64,000 nt of DNA from Drechslerella dactyloides. Taxonomy: Eukaryota > Ascomycota > Orbiliomycetes > Orbiliales > Orbiliaceae. The notes under the pieces are model-generated. The model saw only the letters and a list, made by a program, of their open reading frames with translations, was not told the origin of the DNA and did no database searches. Below are positions 50,870 to 62,534 of this stretch, one piece after another. Numbering within the stretch: position 1 is the first letter of the stretch; the number at the start of each line of letters is the position of its first letter. The stretch covers positions 6,386,001-6,450,000 of the forward strand of contig JAGTWJ010000001.1 of NCBI GenBank assembly GCA_020064725.1. The letters run 5' to 3'. The translations under genes were made by a program, and so were the position numbers.

Positions 50870-52434
50870 CTAGTTCGTGCTGCTAATGAACTTGTTCAAA
50901 TACTTGCGGAGGCGGCCGGGTTGGGCCTGATTCGCTTCAGCTTGAGCACGCCTAGTCGCATTTTGTTCTTCCTCCATCAGGACCATGTCTTCAATGGATT
51001 TTGCAAGCAACGCGACCTCTGGAGTCATTGTGGGTCCTCCGCTAGGGTCAGCATTTTCCTTGAATCCGCCGTGGTGATGGGTGTTGCCAGCTGGCATCTC
51101 GCCTCCTAGCATATACGGCGACTTTCGTCGACGCGGTTGACTCCCTCTCTGCCGATTTCGGTGATTCTTGCGGAACATCCACTTGACTTCACGAATCTCC
51201 CTTCTGGTGAGAACATCGGATCTCTCACATAACTCTTTAGAGATACGGTGGAAAACACGCTTGCGACCTTTCAGGACTTCGGCGAGGCAAACTGGGATAT
51301 CCCAGTCAGGGTTCCAATCTGGGAGCTCGTCTCGAATCTTGAACTCTTCCGTAAGTTCATTGTTGACTTTGTCCGGGTTTTGTTCGTACTCTTTGGTGCG
51401 TCTTTGAGCGACTTCTTCTTTGCGTTCCGCCAACAACCTGTGGTGTTGTGGAATTGTCATCTTCCGCAGCTGGAAGAGAATCTTTTCCCTACCCTCACAA
51501 ATCTCCCCAAATGCATCGTCTATGGAGAGTTAGTACCATGCGCTGATAAGAGCCTCGGATGGGATTGTTGGGCAACTATGGGCTTACCGTAAGTCCAGAA
51601 GAGCTTCTGGAATCTGGCTCCCCAGACATTGTTTGTTTCACAGATATGTTGAAGAAGTCGAACAATCTTTTGCTTGGCATAGGCAATTCTTGGGACGGGG
51701 TTACCGGTTCCTGCAAGCTTGAGAGCTTGGATAAGGTCCGCGGTGAAGAATGGGACGGTAAGTTTGAACTGATAGAGAATAACCTCATCGATAAGGCTGT
51801 TCAACTTGAGACCTTCCTCGGACTGTGATAAATTAGCAAGGGCACACTTTCACAATTGACTACAAATCAAGCATCAGCAAAACTCAGATCGCTGTGACCT
51901 ACCAAAACATTGTAGAGATATTTCAGGTGGTGTTCATCAATTGCGAGAAGCCCACAACGATTTCCATCAGCTGAAAACAGAAGAAGGATTAGCGTATTCT
52001 CATCCATTGCAATGCGCCTATTGGCGAGCTGGAGGTAGCAATGCTTTTGGTTCATGTCACTAACGTCGCTTGATGAGACGAGGGGTCTGCGCCAGATGCT
52101 CATAGACAGTGTCGTAAAAGTAGACGAACAGGGTTTGACAGAGGATATATGTGGCGAGAGTGTAGGATGTTTCGTCGTGAACATATTTCAATACGTCCTC
52201 GAGTGCGGTCAGGAAGTGACGGCACTCGGCGAATGCAATATGTTTGAGAGATTGATTAGCTGATCGATTTTTTGACAATCGTTTCAACTCTTCGCGTTCT
52301 CCCGGTTCAAGTCGTGGCCCAATACCATGGGCTGCCGCCAGATTATCCTTACGAAGGATTTGATTGGCGGTCATGAAGATGGTCTCCGCTCCGAAACCTG
52401 CTGAGGCAGGTCCTGCGGCTGTTTGGTAGGCCAT
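50870..52434 (-). CDS. Orphan helical protein, 440 residues
   Basis: Exons are 52434-52065, 51970-51903, 51822-51588 and 51519-50870; introns of 94, 80 and 68 bases with CTAAT branch sites in the first two. Joined frames are continuous. Unrecognised family. The N-terminal two thirds are helical with aromatic and Leu-rich faces (LATYILCQTLFVYFYDTVYEHL; LIDEVILYQFKLTVPFFTADLIQAL). The C-terminal part is charged (EREELKRL earlier; DWNPDWDIPVC, then RxRR clusters at about residues 340-360 that could be a nuclear localisation signal) and ends in a Glu/Ala/Gln helix. No signal peptide or clear transmembrane span. Confidence 0.7.
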
Positions 52435-53129
52435 TATGATCGTATCAAGGCAAAAGGGGCTGTGTGGAATCTGTCGGAAAAATCAAGGATGGAACCTGGA
52501 GCGTTGATGGATGAAAGATGGTGGTGAATAAAGATTCTACACTCAAGAAAGGTTTGTAGTCTTAAGCATCAAAATTAGCAGTCACGACACCAGTGATGCC
52601 TAACACCACCCACAGCCTTAGCCCTATAGTGATGCATTTCATAACCTGCAGAAACCTCTATATCAGCAACTTATATGCGTAACAAGGAAACCAATTGAGC
52701 TTTACTGTAGAGAATCTCACTGCCCGGAATTATCAGAGCACAACTAAGAACCAGGCGAAGACACAAAGGCCAAGTCCCTGAGCAGTAGCCTCGAGACCAG
52801 GCACTAGAGCCTGAATAGATACTTAAGAACTAAGTTATAGACCTATGCATGCAAGAAAGGTTGATCTTGATATTCACTGCCATGTATTCGGAGCCGTGCC
52901 ATTCATATAGCAGCAATCCGCGACGTCAAATGATTATTGACTTAGCTGCGAAAGGTCAAAGTTGAAATTCGTCCTCCGTGCTGACAATTAAAATACATGT
53001 CGACGGAAATAACGAATCATCGGTCAAAGAAGACACGCGATCCCAAGTCAAATCATGAAGGAGTATCGTCCACAACATTAAGCACACATCAATCCCAAGA
53101 TTGGTTTGGATAAGTATTCGGACATAGAC
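52435..53129. other. 700-base spacer between orphan genes
   Basis: Upstream region of the 440-residue orphan gene and 3' flank of the next. It contains one copy of the CCTGGTCTCG motif on the minus strand (52791-52803). No open frame of note. Confidence 0.5.
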
Positions 53130-54380
53130 TCATTCAGCCTTGGTACCACGGAGGGAGGCCATCCACTGGCGCAGTTTTGGCCAGTGCTGGTTTTCCTCCT
53201 CTTCGGCGGCATTCTGAGACGCTTCCATCTGGCCATCTCCTTGAGTTGCTTCTACCTCATTGGAGCTTGAAGATTGTCCGCAGGGCTCATCAGCCATATT
53301 CTCAATCAACGGGGCTCCTGAAGTGACACTGGAAGGGCCACGGCGGTAGCCAGAGTGCTCTGGCTCTCCAGTGTTCTCGGTGTTCATGGAGCTCTCCTGA
53401 CCGGCTTCCTCTTGTTCGTCACTGCTCGATTCCCAGCCTCCCGATGGGCCGACGGTGACATTGAGATCCCCTTCTGCGATTCCACGGTTGTATTTGCAAG
53501 CTCTTGCAGCTTTAGATTGCGGTAATGGCTCAGCTACTTTCAAAGAGCAGTAAATGGGTCTTAGGTACTCACAGACTCGTTCGGCAAGCATTAGCATCCC
53601 GTAGGATTTCTTGTCGCCCACCAAGGCCTGCTGTTTCAGTCCGACGAGATACCAGAGATCATGGTTTCGATTGTAAAGCTCGCCGACCGACTTTCTATTC
53701 ATCTAAAGAAAGGCTACAGGTTAGATGGCCAAGTAGGTTGTGATACACTATAGCTGACCTTGACAGCAGCATACCTCTTCACGCGAAATCATCAGCGGGA
53801 GGAATGACTCCCCGATCGAATTCTCAATGCCCATTTGGACTGAAGCATGGACTTAGATGTCAGCATTGGTTCTCACTGAATTGAACAATATAGAAGATTG
53901 TGGGGAAATCTTACGGTCGAGATGTTTGGTTAGTTCGAGAGCCGTTTGTTGAACCGATTCGAGGCGAGTAGAAATGTCGCTACGAGTCAAGGACTTAAAG
54001 CCCTTGTTCGCGTGTGCAGCGCCTATGTTGTTAACTTTCGTGTGAGCGTACGCGATGCAATGCTGGATCAATCTCGCCCTTCGTAGACAAGTACCGTCTG
54101 GTGAAGTATCAAAATTTAACTCACGTTCAGCCTCTGATGAGAAGATCAAGTTTGTACGGAGTCTACGAGCCTCCTCGTAGTCCCCCTCTTTCCATTTTTT
54201 GTTAATTTCGTCCATTTCGGATTCCAAGACCAAACGGACTTGAGATTCACAGTTCAGATTCTTGATATTCTCTTCCAGAGAAGGTTGAACCGCTCTGGCC
54301 TCCGAGGCGCTAGCAACTACCATTTTTGGTGGACGGGATATCAAAATGCTCTGGAGGTCCATGATTCCCAATTTTGGCAT
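53130..54380 (-). CDS. Orphan helical protein with acidic Ser-rich tail, about 350 residues
   Basis: Exons are 54380-53915, 53851-53775, 53702-53573 and 53509-53130. The third intron (53510-53572, GTGAGT to AAAG) is 63 bases and in frame; if retained the protein has 371 residues. Unrecognised family. The N-terminal half is helical, with a TPR-like helix pair (EINKKWKEGDYEEARRLR) and a longer helical region to about residue 230. The C-terminal 110 residues are Ser/Glu/Gln-rich and disordered (SSSDEQEEAGQESS), ending in a Trp-containing basic helix. A TATAAAG on the minus strand at 54525-54531 is about 145 bases upstream. Confidence 0.68.
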
Positions 54381-54524
54381 TGCTGGTGGAGATCTAGGAT
54401 GAGAGAGGACCCCGTTTGAGAATTGATATGGATACGAGAGAGACGTAGTTAGAGGGTGTGCGGTGGTAACGGACGGATGGTAGGGATGAGGAAAATTTTA
54501 GCAGAGGGATATAGACGGAGGGTG

Positions 54525-54531
54525 CTTTATA
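54525..54531 (-). promoter_or_regulatory. TATA-like element of the 350-residue orphan gene
   Basis: TATAAAG on the minus strand about 145 bases upstream of the start codon at 54380, followed by a TATATCCC stretch. Inferred from sequence and position only. Confidence 0.4.
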
Positions 54532-55330
54532 GATATACGTGACGCGTCAATGGTGTTGACATGGCACCGTCATGCTAGAGTTACTGCTATTCACTCTGAG
54601 CACCAAAACACCATCATGGTGTCCATGAGGTAGGTACCTTACATCACAAAGTCACCGATTTATATGATTCCCCCAAGCATAATAAAGGAACTTATAATAG
54701 GTCGAGTGTCTATAGGATGATAATGGATTCCGATTAGTGAGCTTTTGCATGAAGCTAGAATATTTGAATGGCATCTAGCTATAATGTTCGACAGGAGTTT
54801 TTCCATCATTACCTAGAGAGTCTAGCAGCCCTATAATTAGAGCATTAAATCACCCCGATCCGTGATATTTTCTTAGTACTTTTCGCTTTCTAATTTTCTA
54901 TTCCATCCCTATAGGCCATCAGTTCGCTTTGCGAAATTACACCAACCCATATGAGCTTTGTTGACACGGTAATATAATAGTCTTAGGGACACGATATACA
55001 TCGATAACCGGAATATTGACACATTTAGGCCTATTGAGTAACATCTTGGAGTGGACTTGACAGAGAGACGAATACTGAATGATGACTAAAGAATGGGGAA
55101 TGAAAGTGGTTTTGGTTCTCAACCGTCTTCACCGTCCTGCTCCGCTTCCACACACATTTGCTTTTCTCCTTCATCGTCTTCTTCGTCTTCGTGTTCTTCT
55201 TCCCATTCTCCAACTTGTCCCTCTTGCTCTTCCCCGCTCCTATTCTCCATTGTATCATCCTCGGATTCAATCCCCTCGAGGACACGGAGGTTAAAGCTAT
55301 AGATCTCAGGATTGCTGAAGACTCGGTGCT
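54532..55330. other. Spacer without a supported gene
   Basis: A/T-rich 800 bases between orphan genes. At 55120-55215 the plus strand has a C/T-rich run (TCTTCGTCTTC type) that yields short spurious frames on both strands. No coding signal that I can support. Confidence 0.5.
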
Positions 55331-56175
55331 TTAGGCCTTGGTTCTCATCAGTACATCCAAAGCAAATATTATTTCATCCACAAATTTCGGCATGGTGAAC
55401 TCACAGGCGGGAAAGCTGAACGCTGCGTAATATCTCACACAATCCTTCGCTAGCGTTTCCTCGACTTCGTCGAGACTATCAATAAAAGCCGTTTCAAGCA
55501 GCTTGGCAACCGCCCTCATTGTCCTTGTGAGTCGGCCAAACTGTGATTCTGGTAGCAGTAAGTCGTGGTCGATTTCTTCTGCGACCTGTTGGAGCATTTA
55601 GCGATTCGTTGAACTGTTTTGTGAAGGTCTAACTTTGGCTTTATTGTTTTCTAGGATTCTTACTAACCATTTCATGGTCGATAGCTCTTTCATACAGTTC
55701 ATCGTACTCAGGAAGTGTATCATGGATCGGTGGACCTGAAGAGCGTTGCATCTCATTAATATGAATCCGGATGTGGGATCGGAAAATGCGTAGGAGGATG
55801 AAACTCGAGACAATAGGGTGCTTTAGCTACCATTATTGAACAGCTCAGTAGCCCGTTTCTGGATGAGGATGGCTATCTTCAATCGGCGAACCTTTTCTGC
55901 AATCACCAACTGGCCTTTACGGCATGGATTCAACATGCCGGTTATGAGGATTGGCTCGGGGAGACTTTTTGATACTGACGGTATTCGAAGATCTCCTCGC
56001 CGACGTCTTCGTGTAAAGCTATAGCCTCCCACAGCTTTCCTCGGTCGAGTAGCTTCTCGACTGCTTCTTGCTTGTGCGCCATAATTTCTGGATCGGGTGT
56101 CCCATCATCATCTGGGATACTCTCGGTTTCGGCCTCTGAAATCAGGGAGCTGACTCGGGAGCTGTGATCTGACAT
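55331..56175 (-). CDS. Orphan small helical protein, 200 residues
   Basis: Exons are 56175-55980, 55914-55831, 55735-55668 and 55585-55331, with introns of 65, 95 and 82 bases. Donors are GTCAGT, GTAGCT and GTTAGT (the second is weak). The joined frame is continuous to a stop. Unrecognised family. The acidic Ser-rich N-terminus is followed by helices with a TPR-like look (EKLLDRGKLWEAIALHEDVG; AILIQKRATELFNNG; DELYERAIDHEM), then a more globular C-terminus with Cys and aromatic residues. Weak resemblance in helix layout to the 350-residue neighbour suggests, but does not show, common ancestry. Confidence 0.62.
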
Positions 56176-57493
56176 TGTTTCAACATCGATGCCTTGGTGA
56201 CAATAAATAGGTGACAGAGATATCGACAGAACGTAGAGGCTGGTGCTCGTCTTGGGAAAATGTGGTGTGGGAAGACTTTTTACGTTTGGTCAAAGAATGT
56301 TGTGGGATTGCCGCGAGCTCGAAAAATTTAAATCAATAAATATACTGTCGAACGCGCGCAACAGGCCATTAGATCCACTATTCCGATTGATTCTAGCTTA
56401 TGTCATTTCAGATATGCTATTTAGAAAAGAGAACCTTGATATCTGTCTCTATCGTCGAAATATAGAACAAATGTTCAACGAATGTTGGGGGATAATCCGT
56501 ATGTATAGAGCTTATTTCCCTAAAATTTAGCCCTTGAAAGGTGCGATGGCTATCCTCACAGTATTGCGACCACACCTACTATAATTGAAGATATCTATAT
56601 AATGGGGAGAGGGGCTTTAACGCCTTCTATACAGATTTTGCTGTGCTGTGGAGGATTAAGAGCTGTCTAAAGACGTATAGTAGGGTGTGTGTGCACGGGA
56701 CACTACCTTGCATCCTTGATACATTATTAATATTCTTCATTCGTAACAATCTCGAATGAGAGAATTTATGATGTGATTTGATAATCAGCTAAGTCTGCGG
56801 TGTACGCTCTCACGAGCTTCTCATGCGACTCGATGTCAATATTAATTCCTGAGTTGAGGATTCGTCTCTGCTTGCAACTTGTGACAGGGCATACTCGGTA
56901 CCTGCACTCAGCTGATAGGGTAGTAACATTATTACGTTTATGCAGTGCCCACAACTGTACACGATCTATAGGCTGAATATTTAAATATTTCCAGCTGGTA
57001 TTTATATTCGGATCTTGAACTTAAATATATGTGCATACAATAACTAAATAGCGACGGTTCAATCTCCATCGGATCTTCGAAGTTATAGAGCTCCGACTGG
57101 ACGAGCCACCCCTTCGGTAGGCCTACTACGGCTCAACGGTGTAAGCTTAGAGCTTATAGCTACACTTTATATGAGTCTGTAAACGCAAGGACGAAAGCTT
57201 GACTTCATATATTTATAAAAAACGAAAGAAAGAAAAAGCCGTACCCCCAGCCACACCCCTTCCCCATACCCGAGCATCCGCTCTCTCTCCAACCCCCTCA
57301 TACCTTCTACTCTTCCCCTTAACCCCCTTCACACCCACCCATACAAACAGACATACAGGCAGACGGACAGGCAAAAAAAACAGACAGAACAGCAGACACA
57401 CGAGCAAACAGGCAAACAGACAAGCAGGCACAAAAACAGGCGCCCGCAGGCACCCGACGCGCCCACACGCCGTAACAACGGCGTGACCGGGAC
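56176..57493. other. A/T-rich spacer ending in C-rich and CAGR-type simple sequence
   Basis: About 56180-57200 is A/T-rich with only short open frames. From 57237 the plus strand becomes C-rich, then at about 57340-57460 turns into an imperfect CAGRCAGA/CAAACAGG-type simple sequence that gives spurious Cys/Leu-rich frames on the minus strand. No gene supported. Confidence 0.55.
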
Positions 57494-57667
57494 ATTAAGG
57501 TAGGCCCGGTCTCCCACCCCCTAGCGTATTAAGGAAGGGCTAGGGCCCGACCTCCTAGACGTATTAAGGAAGGTCTAGGATCCCACCCCGCAGATTGATT
57601 TGGGAGGATGCGGTGCCGACCCCCCTGAGTGTATTATGGAAAGCCCAGGGTCTTACCCTTCATTCGT
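57494..57667. repeat. About 35-bp tandem repeats
   Basis: Units begin with ATTAAGG at 57494, 57528 and 57563 and with ATTATGG at 57633, and contain CCCACC and CTAG blocks. Spacing of 34, 35 and 70 bases implies five units, the fourth being diverged. The array is G/C-rich relative to its flanks and lies just past the 3' end of the following gene. Confidence 0.75.
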
Positions 57668-57704
57668 CGGAGACCCGACCGTTGCACCAACCGTCCCACC
57701 ATCT

Positions 57705-59042
57705 TCACAGGAGACGAACAAGATCATACCGCGGGGCCTGGTGGTACTTGGACCGCGGACGGTCCTTGTACCTCAGACCCCACTTCACGTATGCCAACTC
57801 CTGGCCAGACCCAGCTGACACTACCAGCGGCAGCTGCAACTCTGAAAGCTGCAGCTGCGGCGGCAATGCCGAGACTGAATCTGACCGAGGAGGAGGCATA
57901 CGTGAAGGGGGCGGCGGAGGAGGAGGAGAGCAGACAGGTGGGACTGAAGATGGGGGCCGAGAAGGTTGATTGTCTGGCACTGGACGCCGTTGCCACTCCC
58001 CTACCCGACGTTGCACAGTCCATAAATTGGACATGGCAACGTTGGGCCCCCGTAAGGAGTGGCGTGAAGGGCTGCCCCGGAGGAATGGCGGCTGACAATC
58101 TGGCTGGTCGTAAATTGGCAGCCCTTCCGACGTCCAGGCCGTTGGCTTCTCGGTGGTGGTGCGACGCGGTCTCCGACGAATGGTAACAGAGTCGGGCAGC
58201 GGCTGCTGACCACGAGTCTGCCCCCTGACCCCGTCAACGACTCGAGTCCACCAGTACCGCGCGCGGACCCACATGTCGAATACCGAAGGGCCATATAGGA
58301 CTACTCCTATTGCTAGGAGGATTGCGAGGCAATAGACCATCAAGCAACTAGCTAGCAGCACCTGGACGGCAACCACCAGCTCGTTGTCGGTTCCACCCAA
58401 GGTGAAAACCGAGGTGCAATACCATCGCAATCTAGTCCAGATATTCGACAGAGGTGAGTACACATCACGGACCAGTAGACGCTTCATTGTTGCCACGCCC
58501 CTCGCAAACATGACAACGGGGGTTGTCATGATGGTCAACAGAGCGCGCAACAGATGAAGCTTCGAGCGTGACGAGGCCAGAGGTTGCGAGAGGACGAGCC
58601 CGGTAATCTGTGAGATCACATGTGGGAGATATATATATATCAATACAAATCTCAAGACGAAGGGAACGTGGAATTTCTGGATTAGGATAACTTACCATCG
58701 CCGTCTCCCGCCTGGTCTCCTCGCTGCAAAAACATGCAAGCGACCAGATCAAGAGGAAGGGTGCAACTCCCTTCACGAAACTCTCCCCCGTGGAGAGCTC
58801 CGCGAAGGGAGTTGCGACGATGGCGATGGTGGTGGTTGCGAGACAGAACACAGCCAGGATCATCCTGAGGACGAGCTGTGTTAATATCATGGTTGTCAGT
58901 CGTCGGTCGGGATGGTCTCTTACTGTACAATGCTCAAGCGGGATGGAATGAATGCACTTACGTCGCAGATGACCTCGTCCCAGGTGGGCGCCTCGGGCGC
59001 CCAGTTGACGTAGACTACGTCGGTTTTCTTGAAGCACGACAT
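57705..59042 (-). CDS. Multi-pass membrane protein with proline-rich cytosolic-type tail
   Basis: Exons are 59042-58962, 58875-58696 and 58607-57705, with introns of 86 and 88 bases (GTAAGT donors, CACAG acceptors), giving 387 residues in continuous frame. I do not recognise the family. The N-terminus has two Trp-containing acidic pieces (VNWAPEAPTWDEV), then hydrophobic segments at about residues 30-50 and 63-80, and a strong one at about 165-190 (VLLASCLMVYCLAILLAIGVV). The remaining 190 residues are basic then Pro/Ser-rich, with a run of seven prolines, so likely disordered. No catalytic motif is visible. The start codon was chosen because it gives a clean short first exon with a consensus donor. 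Confidence 0.7.
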
Positions 59043-61785
59043 GGCGTGCTTGGAGGCTTGGGGTAGGGCTTGCAATTAGAGGTCGTTAGCAACTGGACTC
59101 TGGTAGGTGTTTCTGATGAAGTCAGACTTCGACACCGAGTACGATCGTAACGATACAATATCTCGAAGATCCTGCCAAGGGTCTCGATGATGCCCAGTCG
59201 AAGCACCCTTGATCAATTGGTGACTGGACAGTACTTACTGGTTGTTTGTGGGCTGATTGGTTGGTAGTTTAGAGGGCTTTGAGGGCTGGTTTTTTGCTCT
59301 GGTAGACAAGATGGTGTAGAGAGGAAGAAGGGAAGTCGAGAAAATTGGTGAGAGTTGGTGAGAATATACTTGAGCTCCTGAGCGATGCTAATAGGTATGC
59401 AGCTGCTCTGTGATGCGGGTTGTGAAGACTCCATAGCAGTCACAGAGCAGTCACAGCTTTTTCCTACTACGATATCAGCATCGCCGAGCATTATCTGTGG
59501 CTTCAAGCGTTCCCACCACCTTTGGACACATCGGCACCTTGCACAGTCACATCAATTGTTAGGCTGTAATTCCTCTACAATAAAACTTCCGACCAGACTT
59601 CGGGGTCGTTCCATGGATCGAAAACAAGCCATTTGCACTGTTGCGACGCGTTCATTCCACAGCACAACCCACCAATAATGACGATCTTAAAATATTATCT
59701 GCAAACTCCCGTTGATATATCCTAGGCTCAGATTCCCTCCGAAATATGAAGCCGACTCCACATCACGTTCACTCCCCGAACATGTTTGGTTCACGAGACG
59801 ATACTCTCCCTCGAACGTTCTTGCTGTAGTATGTGTTGTTGTCAAAGCTGTTGGAGTTTTGAACTAGGCAAGCGAGCAGGGATAATCTCGGCGCGAATCG
59901 CAGCAGGGGATGCAGCTCTTGTTGTACAAAGTGGGATGATGACGTAATAATCTTAAGACCCTGCAATCGTTAAGTCGAATGCCGACAGCATGTAGATTCG
60001 GGAGAGTATTACAGCGCAAGGACAATAAGCCTGCGTTCCCAATCGCGCGTCGTTTCTTGGCTGGACCACGATTGTAAAAGAACGTTTTTGTATCCACTTT
60101 TCAAATTTTCCAAATTCCAACATGAGAGAAGTTGAGACAAAGGTGACGAGATATATGCGGACTTAGTACTTCGGTTCTTCCATAATAATAGTAACAGGAT
60201 TTTTGGTCTATCAAGAAGCGCAGTGATTAGTGACTTGATACCTCATGTTAAAGTTCGGATGGACGTTTATTGTTCTGCCAAAGGCGCTTTCATACACGTT
60301 TCGAAATTATTTTCGGCACGTGCACGATGTACAAAATACAACAAGGGAATGTTAGCTATAGTGTATACATTAGTCGGCGACTAAACTAGTCGCTACCGCT
60401 AGTTCTGATATCGTAACGTAGACTGTCCATTGAGATGTGGATGAGCAGTAAAGTTAACCCTGCCAAACCAAAGCATGGCCGGAATTAATACTAGATTCTC
60501 AGTATGATACCAAGCGAGAGTGATTTACAACAACATACCTGGGCATCCGGCATTATTTTGCAAATTACTATTCTTCGTGGATATATTTGACAACCGATCA
60601 TATGTCAGGTGGGGGACGCTCGAGGAACATGTCTGTGTGCAAGCCGATTGCAGCTAGCGTGATGGGTGCCCTTAGTGAAGTCTACAATCTCATACTCGTA
60701 CGGTCAACCTGATTGGATCAGTGACTGTGCCATAGCAGCCTGTATCAGTGCTTAAATCTCCCGTACAGATAAAATCCCACTTGACCATTATCGCAGGATG
60801 TGGCACCAGCATGCCCGGCTAGAGCCACCCGAACCTAAAACGGCAGCATCATAATCTAGATTCTGACGTTGAGCACACAAAACGTGACTTGCAAGCTTCT
60901 CTTGGAGAAAACCGCGAAAACCCGTGCCTGATTGCGCATAAAGCGTGTCATTATTCGGCCGTGAGTGCTGCTCGTTGGGCACACAGTGCATAATTACAAA
61001 GCAAAGCCGCAAAACCCCCAATCTGCACTGCCCTCGCATGATATACGCATTGCCAAATGCATGGGCCAAAAATGCTTAATGCAGGGGACGAGTGGTAAAT
61101 TTGCGCAGGAGGGTCGAGTCGGAGCATGGCTCTGAACTGAACGTTTCGACCGAGAGCAGCGCGGCTACACCGAAACGGGCGTTGGGGAGACATGCGAACG
61201 GCCGTCCGGTCACGTGGCTGACAGCGAAGAACGTGACTTTGGTGTTATCACGTGACGTGGGAATAGCTCGTGGCAACGCCTTTTTGCAGGCTTTTCGGCA
61301 CCAAAGCCGACGGCGGCAGGGCTTCCTGCGGGCTAGCGACGCCCGCTGCAAAAACAGCAGGCTCGGGCCTTAAGTAATGCTTATGAGAGCAGGCCCAGAT
61401 TACCTAACGCCCCTCTCGTTACGCTCTTTGTTTAGCTAAGCAGCGTGCGAGCGACTCCACCGGACCCTCGCGAGCAGGTGCATCCGGCCGATATGGCGCT
61501 AGGTGATTCCTTGCTGTCGTGATCGGAGAGACTCAATTGCTAAGCTTCTGCTTGTATCCGGATGGCGCGACCAAAGACGGCTGAACGGAGCCGATTGGAA
61601 GTCCCGAATTTAAGGTTGGAGGGGGAATATATATATCCCTCGTGCCTGTCCAGCCGGGAAGTAGACCTCTCCTTCCCAAGTTGTAGCAATCCCACACCTT
61701 ATCTTCATCTCTACCTTCATCTAGATATTTATATCTTGAGCCACTCTCGCCGCAATCAACCTCGCAAACAAACTCTACTGTTACA
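59043..61785. other. 2.7-kb spacer without a supported gene
   Basis: Open frames are below about 100 codons and without recognisable domains. A short direct repeat of AGCAGTCACAG occurs near 59434-59455. The last part (about 61540-61785) holds the nitroreductase promoter and leader. No tRNA seen. Confidence 0.55.
61628..61636 (+). promoter_or_regulatory. TATA box of the nitroreductase gene
   Basis: TATATATAT, about 155 bases upstream of the start codon at 61786, followed by a C/T-rich leader (about 61680-61770). This spacing and leader composition are typical for strongly expressed fungal genes. Confidence 0.5.
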
Positions 61786-62534
61786 ATGGCCGACAAGAAA
61801 TCCTTCCTTGAAGCCGTCAAGGCTCGTCACACCTACTACGACCTTAAGGACGAGTCGCCAATCCCCGACGAGCGCATCGAGGAGCTCGCCAAAACCGCGA
61901 TCACCAGCTGCCCGTCGTCTTTCAACTCCCAGTCGGCACGGTTGGTTCTCCTACTGGGCGACCATCACAAGAAGCTCTGGGACATCACTCTCGACACCCT
62001 GCTCGCTATCATCCCGAAGGAGCAGCAGGAAGCAACCACCGGTCGTATCACTGGCTTCAGGAAGGCGTACGGCACTGTGAGTTTAGAATACCAATACCCA
62101 GCAACGAATAGCTACTAAAGTCTTCCGGCCTTACAGATCCTCTTTCTCGAAGACCCACAGCCTATCAGGGAGCTCCAGACTGCTTTTGCACTCTACGCCG
62201 ACAAATTCCCAGTTTGGTCCGACCACACCTCTGCCATCCACCAGTTCACCCGTAAGCGTTACCCATACCCACTTGCAACGGACCAGCCGCGCCCTGAAAT
62301 ATATCACTAACCTATTTTCCAGTGTGGACTGCCCTCGAAGCTGAGGGATTTGGCGCGAACCTACAACATTACAATCCTCTCATCGACGACAAGGTCAAGG
62401 AGGAGTGGGGCATCGACAAGTCCTACAGACTCGTCGCTCAGCTGGTCTTCGGCGCCCCGAACTCCGGGCCGCAGGTTCGGCCAGAAATTGTCACGCTCAA
62501 GCCGCTGGAAGAGACGTTCCGCGTTTTCAAATAA
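61786..62534 (+). CDS. Nitroreductase-family oxidoreductase (FRM2/HBN1-like)
   Basis: Exons are 61786-62076, 62137-62251 and 62323-62534 (introns of 60 and 71 bases, GTGAGT and GTAAGC donors), giving 205 residues, a normal length for the family. Recognisable features: the N-terminal RHTYYDL segment with the Arg that contacts FMN phosphate, the SCPSSFNSQSAR loop that binds the flavin, the helix DHHKKLWDI, the YGT-ILFLED strand, and the C-terminal LVFGAP loop. Yeast Frm2 and Hbn1 are FMN-dependent NAD(P)H oxidoreductases linked to lipid and oxidative stress responses. It is predicted soluble; the substrate is unknown. The start has good context (CAATGGC). Confidence 0.92.

Noticed and set aside
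57213..57517. Cys/Leu-rich minus-strand frames (possible small secreted protein)
   Set aside because: They arise from the CAGRCAGA-type simple sequence; the pattern is explained by the DNA repeat.
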